Assembly (NCBI GenBank): GCA_027347125.1
Contig: DAIERC010000120.1
Span: forward strand, 1 to 17,369
DNA from: Ignavibacteriales bacterium
GTDB lineage: Bacteria > Bacteroidota > Ignavibacteria > Ignavibacteriales > Ignavibacteriaceae
Direction: 5' to 3'
DNA length: 17,369 bases
Shown here: positions 8,156 to 14,486 of the stretch, piece by piece
Layout of the letters: each line of letters begins with the position of its first letter
How positions within the stretch are numbered: the stretch's first letter is position 1
Position numbers and translations under genes: made by a program
Notes under the pieces: generated by a model
Seen by the model: the letters and a program-made list of their open reading frames with translations, nothing else
The model's database searches: none
Told to the model about the DNA's origin: nothing

Positions 8156-9574
8156 ATGATAAATAAAAAATATTTAATAATAATATTGCTCTTATCGGCG
8201 GTAAGTGTTTTTGCTCAGCAGCAGGAATATATTACCGTTATCGGAGATAGCCTTCAGGGTAAGATGATTGACGGTGAATCCGTAAGAGAAGTATTCGGTC
8301 ATGTTGTGTTAACTCAAGGTAATGTTAGAATAACCTGTAATCAGGCGGTTCAGTATATTTCAAGGAACGACGCCGAGTTAATCGGAAACGTAATCGCAAC
8401 TCAAGACACACTCACCATCACCACTGAAAGAGGGTTTTATTACGGTAACGAAAGAAAAGCCGAATCGGTTTCCGGGGTAAAACTCGATGACAAAAAAGTT
8501 ATTCTTACCGCAGATACCGGATCTTATTTTTTTAACGATGCTAAAGCGATTTTTAGAAGCAACGTTATTTTGAAAGATACTTCATCAACAGTCAATTCAA
8601 AACAATTAATTTATTTTAAAGATGAAGGTAAAGCAATTGCCACGGGTGATGTAAAAATATTTGAGGGCAAAAATATTATTCAAGCGGATAGTTTAGTGCA
8701 TTTTAGGGAAACAAGGGAGACAATTGCATACTATAATGTAAAAATTAGCAGCACCGATAATAACTCAACAATTTATGGCGAACACCTTGAAGATTATCCG
8801 CAGAAGCATTACACGTTGATAGACGTAAAACCTTTATTTATCCAAATTGATTCTTCATATTCAGAAAGAGCGCAGAGCGATTCTCTTGCTGCCGGAGCCG
8901 ATACTTCAACTTTGCAGATTGACACGCTGGTTATTCAAGCAAAAAAAATGGAAGCGTACCGCGATACAATAAATATTTTCAAGGCAACCGACTCGGTTAA
9001 AATTGTCCGCGGTAAATTCGCTTCGATTAATGATTTTACTGAATACTACCGGAAAGAGGGAAAAATTGTTACCGAAAAAATTTCATCGGAAGCGCCTCAG
9101 CCTATAATTTGGTACGATAATTCGCAGCTTACCGGCGATTCGGTAATTGTGCTGCTGTATGAAAACAAAATAAATGAATTAGATGTTAACAGAAACGCGT
9201 TTATACTTTCTCAAAATGCAAAGTATAAAACCAGGTACGACCAGATTTCTGGCAGCAGATTAAAAATATTCTTTTCCAACGGGGCAATTCAGCACACGGA
9301 AGTATTCGGCGGTGTCCACAGTATTTATTTTTTATATGATGATAATACGCCGAACGGATTAACAAAATCATCTTCGGAATCGGCCAAAATATATTTTGAT
9401 GATAATAAAGTCTCACAGGTAAAGCTATACGGTACCCCAAACAGCGAGTATTATCCTGAGCGCTTGGTTGTGGGCAATGAATTAGCTTTTACTCTGCCCG
9501 GTTATATAATTTTTAATAATAGGCCGGCAAAAGAAGAGTTGCTTAAGCAAATATCAGATAATAGGAATAAATAA
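8156..9574 (+). CDS. OstA/LptA-like periplasmic LPS transport protein
   Basis: This 472-residue exported protein has a signal peptide (MINKK, a run of Ile/Leu, VFA then QQQ at residues 20-23) and long strand-rich repeats of OstA/LptA type. Recognisable units include VREVFGHVVLTQGNVRITCNQA, AELIGNVIATQDTLTITTERG and KAIATGDVKIFEGKNIIQAD, each a beta-jelly-roll turn with the G-V-x-hydrophobic pattern. It probably forms the periplasmic bridge between LptC and the outer membrane translocon LptD. E. coli LptA is only about 185 residues; long OstA-like proteins of this size are usual in Bacteroidota and relatives. It has no LptD-like C-terminal beta-barrel, so it is not LptD. It lies 59 bp after lptC and 91 bp before lptB. 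The role is inferred from family and neighbours. Confidence 0.87.
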   Translation: MINKKYLIIILLLSAVSVFAQQQEYITVIGDSLQGKMIDGESVREVFGHVVLTQGNVRITCNQAVQYISRNDAELIGNVIATQDTLTITTERGFYYGNERKAESVSGVKLDDKKVILTADTGSYFFNDAKAIFRSNVILKDTSSTVNSKQLIYFKDEGKAIATGDVKIFEGKNIIQADSLVHFRETRETIAYYNVKISSTDNNSTIYGEHLEDYPQKHYTLIDVKPLFIQIDSSYSERAQSDSLAAGADTSTLQIDTLVIQAKKMEAYRDTINIFKATDSVKIVRGKFASINDFTEYYRKEGKIVTEKISSEAPQPIIWYDNSQLTGDSVIVLLYENKINELDVNRNAFILSQNAKYKTRYDQISGSRLKIFFSNGAIQHTEVFGGVHSIYFLYDDNTPNGLTKSSSESAKIYFDDNKVSQVKLYGTPNSEYYPERLVVGNELAFTLPGYIIFNNRPAKEELLKQISDNRNK

Positions 9575-9665
9575 TTTAAAGATCTTTATGGCTTTATATT
9601 ATTTTTGTTTTAGAAAAACTGTACGACTTATTGCTATTAATAAAAATTATTAAACCAGGTTACCA

Positions 9666-10406
9666 ATGGCGGCAAATACTTTAAGAAGCGAAGACCTAAT
9701 AAAAATTTATAAAAAGAGAACCGTTGTAAACAAAGCTTCGGTGCAGGTTTCAAAAGGAGAGATTGTCGGTTTACTTGGGCCAAACGGCGCAGGCAAAACA
9801 ACCACCTTTTATATGATTGTAGGAATGATTAAGCCGGACGGAGGCCACGTGTTTCTTGACGATACGGATATTACAAAAGTTCCGATGTTCAAACGTGCGC
9901 GTATGGGAATCGGTTATCTTCCGCAAGAAGCATCGGTGTTCAGAAGACTGTCGGTTGAAGACAACCTTACGGCCGTACTGGAATTAACTAATCTTGATGC
10001 GGAAAGCAGGAAAGAAAAATGCGATCAGTTGCTTGAGGATTTAAGCATTACCAATATCCGAAAAAGCATGGGGTACCAGTTAAGCGGCGGTGAAAGGCGC
10101 AGAACCGAAATTGCTCGGGCTCTTGCCACAGATCCGAGTTTTATTTTATTGGACGAACCTTTTGCTGGAGTTGATCCCATTGCAGTTGAAGATATTATGA
10201 ATATCGTCGCAAACCTTAAGAACAGAGGAATCGGCGTGCTTATTACGGATCATAATGTTCATGAAACTTTGAGTATTGTGGATAAAGGCTACATCCTTAT
10301 TAACGGAACGATATTCAAACAAGGCAGTGCCGAAGAACTTGCCGGCGATGAAGAAGTGAGAAAACTTTATCTTGGTGAAAAATTTAAACTTGATAGATAT
10401 ACTTGA
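9666..10406 (+). CDS. lptB: LPS export ABC transporter ATP-binding protein LptB
   Basis: LptB is the cytoplasmic ATPase dimer that drives LPS extraction from the inner membrane with LptF and LptG. The 246-residue protein has Walker A GPNGAGKTT (38-46), Q-loop Gln87 in YLPQEASVF, signature LSGGE (139-143), Walker B FILLDEP with Glu164, and switch His196 in ITDHNVHE. The strings TTTFYMIVGMIKPDGG, YLPQEASVFRRLSVEDN and the ERRRTEIARAL helix are diagnostic of LptB rather than of amino-acid ABC ATPases. No lptF or lptG is in the window, so the permease genes must lie elsewhere. The upstream 91-bp gap is AT-rich; I found no convincing promoter or terminator in it. Confidence 0.96.
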   Translation: MAANTLRSEDLIKIYKKRTVVNKASVQVSKGEIVGLLGPNGAGKTTTFYMIVGMIKPDGGHVFLDDTDITKVPMFKRARMGIGYLPQEASVFRRLSVEDNLTAVLELTNLDAESRKEKCDQLLEDLSITNIRKSMGYQLSGGERRRTEIARALATDPSFILLDEPFAGVDPIAVEDIMNIVANLKNRGIGVLITDHNVHETLSIVDKGYILINGTIFKQGSAEELAGDEEVRKLYLGEKFKLDRYT

Positions 10407-10430
10407 CAAATTTATCTGACGAAATAAAAT
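10403..10430 (+). promoter_or_regulatory. Strong sigma70-type promoter before the CPBP gene
   Basis: TTGACA (10403-10408, perfect), a 16-bp spacer and TAAAAT (10425-10430, five of six) form the best sigma70-like match in the window. The -35 overlaps the lptB stop codon. The predicted start near 10437 leaves about 20 bases before the ATG at 10457, so the CPBP-pdxJ pair probably has its own promoter. Confidence 0.55.
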
Positions 10431-10456
10431 GAAATAACCGTTAAAGATTTCGATGA

Positions 10457-11242
10457 ATGAAACAAATTAAAGATGAACTACATTATTTATTTGCTACGGT
10501 AAAAACTTTAGATAAAAAATCTACTTCGGTTCTTTTAATTATTCCTGTAATCCTTACAATATCGTGGTACTACACTTCAAGATTATTCTTTGAGCAAAAT
10601 CTTTACGACTATTTTAATGCAAACGGCAATGCCGACCTGTATGAATTTGCTTATTGGTTCATCGGTGATTTTTTTACTCTTTTTATTTTATTGTGGCTGT
10701 ATATCAGACTTGTCTTCAAAGAAAAATTGGCGGACTACGGAGTAAGAAAAGGAGATTATAAAACCGGTTTAAAATTTTCAGTTTTATTTATCTTGATAAT
10801 GATTCCGTTTATCTGGGTAGTAACTTCTAATGGAGAGTTCATACTTAACTACCCGATGCTTTTAAGAGCGCGCGATTCATGGATGATTTTTATTATTTTC
10901 GAAACCGGATTATTATTATACATTTTTGCATGGGAATTTATCTGGCGCGGTTTCATGCTGTTCGGATTAAAAAATAAATTCGGGTATTATGCGGTTCTAA
11001 TACAAACGATTCCTTTTGTAATTTTGCATGACGGAAAACCTCCCATTGAAACATTCGGCGCAATTATCGGCGGATTGGCTTTGGGCACTCTTGCGTATCG
11101 TACAAAATCAATTTACTATTGCATTATTACTCACGCCGGGGTTATGTTTAGCATCGATTTTATTTCGACGCTTAGATATAGAACAGGCGAATTCGGAATC
11201 GGAATAAATGCAATATTGCACGTTCTGAAACAATTAATTTGA
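10457..11242 (+). CDS. CPBP-family (Rce1/Abi-like) membrane protein
   Basis: This 261-residue, multi-pass inner-membrane protein has about six to eight hydrophobic segments. It belongs to the CPBP intramembrane metalloprotease-like family, seen in the three spaced motifs FAWEFIWRG (157-165), FVILHD (187-192) and THAGVMFSID (225-234). In canonical members the first motif is EExxxR; here Trp159 replaces the first glutamate, while Glu160 and Arg164 remain. His191 and His226 are retained. Loss of the first, probably catalytic, glutamate makes protease activity uncertain, although WEF-type variants are a recurring subgroup. The start is the ATG at 10457; an ATG at 10453 in another frame ends after five codons. 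Its stop overlaps the GAGG ribosome site of pdxJ, suggesting coupling. The substrate is unknown. Confidence 0.82.
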   Translation: MKQIKDELHYLFATVKTLDKKSTSVLLIIPVILTISWYYTSRLFFEQNLYDYFNANGNADLYEFAYWFIGDFFTLFILLWLYIRLVFKEKLADYGVRKGDYKTGLKFSVLFILIMIPFIWVVTSNGEFILNYPMLLRARDSWMIFIIFETGLLLYIFAWEFIWRGFMLFGLKNKFGYYAVLIQTIPFVILHDGKPPIETFGAIIGGLALGTLAYRTKSIYYCIITHAGVMFSIDFISTLRYRTGEFGIGINAILHVLKQLI

Positions 11243-11252
11243 GGTATTAAAA

Positions 11253-11963
11253 ATGAGATTTTCATTAAACATAGATCATATCGCAACATTAAGAAACGCC
11301 AGGGGAGAAGACGAACCGGATCCTATTGCCATTGCGTTGTTGGCAGAACAAGCCGGGGTTGACGGTATTGTTGTTCATTTAAGAGAAGATAGAAGGCACA
11401 TCAACGAAAGAGATGTTAGGCTTTTGAGAGAGTTGATTACTACAAAATTAGACCTTGAGATGGCGGCCACCGAAGAAATTATTAGGATTGCCTGCGATGT
11501 TGGTCCCGAACTGGCAACAATAGTTCCCGAACGCCGTCAGGAATTAACCACCGAAGGCGGGATAAATGTTATTGATAATATTGACAAATTAAAATCGGCC
11601 ATAAAAGATCTGCACAATGCAGGTATTATGGTTTCGCTTTTTATAGAACCCCATATCGATCAAATAGATGCTGCTGCCGAAATAGATGCGGACTTTATAG
11701 AAATTCATACCGGGGTTTTTGCCAACGCTGTTAACGAGGAAGAGCAGTTCGATGAACTGGACAAAATAAGGATTGCCGTTAAGCATGCAAAAAAACTTGG
11801 GCTTGGTGTTAACGCAGGGCACGGACTGGATTATCAGAATATAAAAATATTCCGGGAAGTACCGGATATAGACGAAGTAAGCATTGGTCATGCCATTATT
11901 GCCCGTGCGGTGTTTGTAGGCCTTAAAGAAGCGATACATGAAATGATAAGATTAATCGGGTAA
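11253..11963 (+). CDS. pdxJ: Pyridoxine 5'-phosphate synthase PdxJ
   Basis: PdxJ joins 1-deoxyxylulose-5-phosphate and 3-amino-2-oxopropyl phosphate to form pyridoxine 5'-phosphate, the last ring-forming step of the DXP-dependent vitamin B6 pathway. The 236-residue TIM barrel matches the family nearly end to end: LNIDHIATLRNARG, HLREDRRHINERDV (His42), LEMAATEE (Glu69, matching the catalytic Glu72 of E. coli), TEGGINV, LFIEPHIDQIDAA, EIHTGVFA, LGVNAGHGLDYQN (His190, matching E. coli His193) and EVSIGHAIIARAVFVGL. GAGG at 11241-11244 lies 8 bases before the ATG and overlaps the stop of the CPBP gene. A hairpin follows the stop codon. Other pdx genes are not in the window. Confidence 0.97.
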   Translation: MRFSLNIDHIATLRNARGEDEPDPIAIALLAEQAGVDGIVVHLREDRRHINERDVRLLRELITTKLDLEMAATEEIIRIACDVGPELATIVPERRQELTTEGGINVIDNIDKLKSAIKDLHNAGIMVSLFIEPHIDQIDAAAEIDADFIEIHTGVFANAVNEEEQFDELDKIRIAVKHAKKLGLGVNAGHGLDYQNIKIFREVPDIDEVSIGHAIIARAVFVGLKEAIHEMIRLIG

Positions 11964-11970
11964 AGTTTTA

Positions 11971-12000
11971 ATAAATAACAGCATCATGCTGTTTATTTAT
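11971..12000 (+). terminator. Hairpin after pdxJ, probable terminator
   Basis: AACAGC-ATCAT-GCTGTT forms a 6-bp stem with a 5-base loop. Allowing one bulged T, the flanking ATAAAT and ATTTAT extend it by about six pairs. It starts 8 bases after the pdxJ stop. The following sequence is AT-rich but has no clean U-run, so it may act as a weak terminator or a 3'-end stabiliser. Confidence 0.5.
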
Positions 12001-12022
12001 ATATAGTGTGCGGTAAAAATTA

Positions 12023-12106
12023 TTCAACCGTATAAGTTGAATTTATAATTTTCAACCATATAAGTTGAATTTGTAATTTTCAACCATATTGGTTGAATTT
12101 GACTTA
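12023..12106. repeat. Three 28-bp tandem repeats, each with a 19-bp palindrome (operator-like array)
   Basis: Palindromes start at 12023, 12051 and 12079, a period of exactly 28 bp. Each reads TTCAACC, five inner bases, then (G/A)GTTGAA. The third, TTCAACCATATTGGTTGAA, is a perfect inverted repeat (8-bp arms, 3-bp centre); the first two have 6-bp arms. The linkers TTTATAATT and TTTGTAATT are also alike, so units one and two are near-identical 28-mers. Direct abutment without spacers excludes a CRISPR array. The array ends about 40-50 bp before satD and just before TTGACT (12099-12104), a possible -35. This suits cooperative binding of a dimeric regulator, perhaps the HTH of the SatD protein itself. 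Confidence 0.85.
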
Positions 12107-12147
12107 AGTGTTCCATATGTTGCCATAAATAAAAAGCGGCTTTAAAT

Positions 12148-12777
12148 ATGAAAAAAATTGTTTTGATCGGCGACATCGTAGCATCAAAGAAAATTAAAAA
12201 TAGAGACGAGGTTCAAAAAAAACTTGCGCGTCTTTTTAAGAATATTAATGAAAATAATAAAACACTAGATTCTCCTTTCACAATTACTCTTGGTGATGAA
12301 TTCCAGGCCTTATATAATAAGGCTGATAATATATTTAAAGATATTTGGCAAATAATGTATGTCTTATATCCCGAAAGAGTCCGGTTTTCAATCGGAGTAG
12401 GTGAGTTAAATACAAAAGTGAATAAAAAACAGGCTATAGGAATGGATGGCCCAGCGTTTTATAACGCCAGGTCGGGGCTCGATGAATTAAAAGAATATTC
12501 GTTTTTATTTAATATTTCGGGTGAAGATATAGAGAATATTGATTTTACCAGGCAAGTACTTTTTCTAGTATCCCGTGTAATTACAAAATGGAAAACTTCC
12601 AGAATGAAAATATTCGATTCACTTTATCAAGGGAATACCGTAAAGACAATTGCACGGAAATTAAAAATATCGGATAAAGCTGTTTATAAAAATATTGATA
12701 CCGGCGGAATGTATATGGTTATGGCGTTGTTCGAGGAAATATCCAACCTTTTGAATAAAGCAATTAAAAAGGGCTAA
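12148..12777 (+). CDS. satD: SatD-family protein: GGDEF-like fold plus C-terminal helix-turn-helix
   Basis: This 209-residue cytoplasmic protein matches the SatD family, named for a gene of the Streptococcus mutans sat (acid tolerance) locus, whose biochemistry is not established as far as I know. Residues 1-115 can be laid over a GGDEF/nucleotidyl-cyclase domain: strand 1 with Asp9 (KIVLIGDIVAS), helix 1 (RDEVQKKLARLF), a beta hairpin carrying GDEF at 49-52 (FTITLGDEFQALY), helix 2, strand VRFSIGVGEL (78-87, like the SIGV strand of GGDEF proteins), and AIGMDGPAFYNARSGL (97-111, like the last helix). Residues about 150-190 form a helix-turn-helix (QGNTVKTIARKLKISDKAVYKNI). It lies behind the 28-bp repeat array and 2 bp before the DUF3307 gene. 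Family assignment is good; the cyclase-fold reading is my inference, and catalysis is unproven. Confidence 0.85.
   Translation: MKKIVLIGDIVASKKIKNRDEVQKKLARLFKNINENNKTLDSPFTITLGDEFQALYNKADNIFKDIWQIMYVLYPERVRFSIGVGELNTKVNKKQAIGMDGPAFYNARSGLDELKEYSFLFNISGEDIENIDFTRQVLFLVSRVITKWKTSRMKIFDSLYQGNTVKTIARKLKISDKAVYKNIDTGGMYMVMALFEEISNLLNKAIKKG
12769..12773 (+). promoter_or_regulatory. Shine-Dalgarno site of the DUF3307 gene
   Basis: AAGGG in the last codons of satD lies about 6-7 bases before the TTG at 12780 and supports that start over the ATG at 12809. It implies translational coupling of the two genes. Confidence 0.55.
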
Positions 12778-12779
12778 GC

Positions 12780-13526
12780 TTGCAGTTCTATTTTTTATTA
12801 AATACCGTGATGCTATCAAGATTAGTATTTTGTTTTAAAGATGAGCCCATTACTGTGAAGAAACTATATCTTGCGACTGCCTTTCAAATAATAGCATTAT
12901 GTTTATTCCAACCGAATGCGCTACTGCTTGTTCTTTTTATTATTACAATTATTCTAAATTTGTTCGTTTATTATTTCGAAAGAAAAATTAAGAATATTAA
13001 CTTGGTAAGGCTGTTATCCTTTATAACCTATTTCTTAAGTTACGGCCTTTTTACTTCCTCTTCTTTCGGTATGGAATTCAACAATGGATTATTGATCAAT
13101 TTGTTAAGCTTAAAAAATTATTTTTTCTTTTTAACTAACATCGGTCAAATAAATTGGTTAGCGTTAAGTATCATAATAACGGCTGTTTTATTTTTAATTA
13201 ATGAAGCTAATATTTTAATCCGTTATTTTTTCGAATTGTTTTCATTAACGCCCATAAATAAATTGTCCGGTGATGTTGCAGAAATAGATTCAAAAGAATA
13301 TACCGCCGGAAGAATAATCGGTATGCTTGAGCGAACGCTGATATTTTTCTTCCTTCTTGCAGACCAATATGCCGCCATCGGTTTTATTATTGCTGCCAAG
13401 GGATTTACGAGATTCAAAGAATTGGACGATAGGAATTTTGCAGAGTATGTTCTAGTTGGAACTTTCTTTTCTGCTCTTACAGCTATACTTGTTACTCTTC
13501 TTATAAAAACTATTTTGCCCAAATAA
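12780..13526 (+). CDS. DUF3307-family multi-pass membrane protein
   Basis: This 248-residue inner-membrane protein of unknown function has about five to seven hydrophobic segments, roughly at 29-43, 46-66, 76-92, 124-141, 186-207 and 223-244. The C-terminal third carries what I recognise as the DUF3307 signature: AGRIIGMLER (176-185), then DQYAAIGFIIAAKGFTRFKELDDRNFAEYVLVGT (195-228), with polar residues Arg, Glu, Lys and Asp inside or beside membrane helices. The start is TTG 12780 because AAGGG precedes it and only 2 bp separate it from the satD stop. The pair is therefore almost certainly one operon and probably one functional unit. From memory, DUF3307 genes are repeatedly found beside satD. 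No transport or enzyme motif is recognisable. Confidence 0.8.
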   Translation: MQFYFLLNTVMLSRLVFCFKDEPITVKKLYLATAFQIIALCLFQPNALLLVLFIITIILNLFVYYFERKIKNINLVRLLSFITYFLSYGLFTSSSFGMEFNNGLLINLLSLKNYFFFLTNIGQINWLALSIIITAVLFLINEANILIRYFFELFSLTPINKLSGDVAEIDSKEYTAGRIIGMLERTLIFFFLLADQYAAIGFIIAAKGFTRFKELDDRNFAEYVLVGTFFSALTAILVTLLIKTILPK

Positions 13527-13561
13527 TGATTTTATAATTGTACCTAAATTTAGCGGTAAAG

Positions 13562-14344
13562 ATGAATCTTAAACAAAAACTCGATTATCATTACAAAGCG
13601 TTCGACAAATCCCAGATATCGCCGGACCCATTGCAGTTTCTTCATCTATATAAAGATGAACGGGATATTGAGGCTGTAGGTTTCATCTCTTCGGTATTTG
13701 CGTACGGTAACGTGAAGCAAATAATTAATACGCTTGAAAAAATATTTAACGCTTTTGGGAACAGCCCGCATAAATTTATATTTAATTTTAACGGAACAAC
13801 AGACGCTTCAATAATGAGAGGCTTTAAACATCGCTTTTATACCGAAAGAGATATAGTTAATTTCTTTATAACATTAAACTCAGTTTACCATGAATACGGT
13901 TTGTTAAAAAATTTGTTCTATAACTTTTATTCGCCGGAAGATGAAAACATAAAGAATGCTTTGTCGGGATTTTCAAATCACTTTGTAGAATCGGTAAAAA
14001 ATATAACCGGTAAAAAAAATGTTAGTCAAGGTATCCGGTTTATGTTTCCTTTGCCGGAACGCGGCAGTGCCTGCAAAAGGATGAATCTTTTTCTTAGATG
14101 GATGATAAGGAAAGATGATCTTGATTTCGGCCTGTGGAATAAAATACCTGCAAGTAAACTTATTATACCGGTAGATACTCATGTTGCCAGGGTTTGTAAA
14201 TCGTTAAACTTAACTTTAAGAAAAAATGTAAACTGGCAAATGGCGGAGGAGATAACAAATAATTTAAAAAAATATGACCCGCACGACCCGGTTAAATATG
14301 ATTTTGCTATTTGCCATATAGGGATGAGGAAATTAATTTTTTAA
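13562..14344 (+). CDS. TIGR02757 (DUF2400) family protein, HhH-GPD-like
   Basis: This 260-residue protein belongs to the TIGR02757/DUF2400 family, whose function is not established. Family blocks are visible: LHLYKDERDIEAVGFISSVFAYGNVKQI near the N-terminus, HRFYTERD (90-97), KRMNLFLRWMIRKDDLDFGLW (172-192), and KLIIPVDTHVARVCKSL (199-215) leading to DPHDPVKYDFAICHIG. The VDTHVARV block resembles the segment of endonuclease III-type DNA glycosylases that carries the catalytic Asp (here Asp205), but the upstream HhH lysine motif (GVGRKTA type) is not seen. I start at ATG 13562; a TTG at 13538 would add eight residues but has no ribosome site. It lies 35 bp after the DUF3307 gene and could be co-transcribed, without a known functional link. 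Confidence 0.85.
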   Translation: MNLKQKLDYHYKAFDKSQISPDPLQFLHLYKDERDIEAVGFISSVFAYGNVKQIINTLEKIFNAFGNSPHKFIFNFNGTTDASIMRGFKHRFYTERDIVNFFITLNSVYHEYGLLKNLFYNFYSPEDENIKNALSGFSNHFVESVKNITGKKNVSQGIRFMFPLPERGSACKRMNLFLRWMIRKDDLDFGLWNKIPASKLIIPVDTHVARVCKSLNLTLRKNVNWQMAEEITNNLKKYDPHDPVKYDFAICHIGMRKLIF

Positions 14345-14472
14345 ATTATCTAAGTAAAATTGTAACATCATAACATTATCTGCTATTAATAAGTGAATAA
14401 TTAGTTGCATTAATAACAATTTATTCAAATATTCACACTTATTTTTAATAAGCGTATTCTTAAAACTTTAAT

Positions 14473-14478
14473 AAGGAG
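14473..14478 (+). promoter_or_regulatory. Shine-Dalgarno site of the OPT transporter gene
   Basis: AAGGAG lies 8 bases before the ATG at 14487, the best ribosome site in the window. The rest of the 142-bp gap before it is AT-rich. It contains TTGCAT (14405-14410)-N17-AATATT as a weak promoter candidate and an inverted pair GTGAATA (14393-14399) / TATTCAC (14430-14436). Confidence 0.75.
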
Positions 14479-14486
14479 CAGCTGGT

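Noticed and set aside
9575..9665. Promoter or terminator between the OstA-like gene and lptB
   Set aside because: Only AT-rich sequence and a short AAAGATCTTT palindrome are present; TTTG-N18-ACTTATTG is too weak to call.
12023..12106. 28-bp periodic repeats as a short CRISPR array
   Set aside because: The repeats abut with no unique spacers, contain internal palindromes, and no cas genes are nearby. An operator array fits better.
13538..13561. TTG 13538 as the start of the TIGR02757 gene
   Set aside because: No Shine-Dalgarno site precedes it, unlike every other TTG start here; the ATG at 13562 begins the conserved part.
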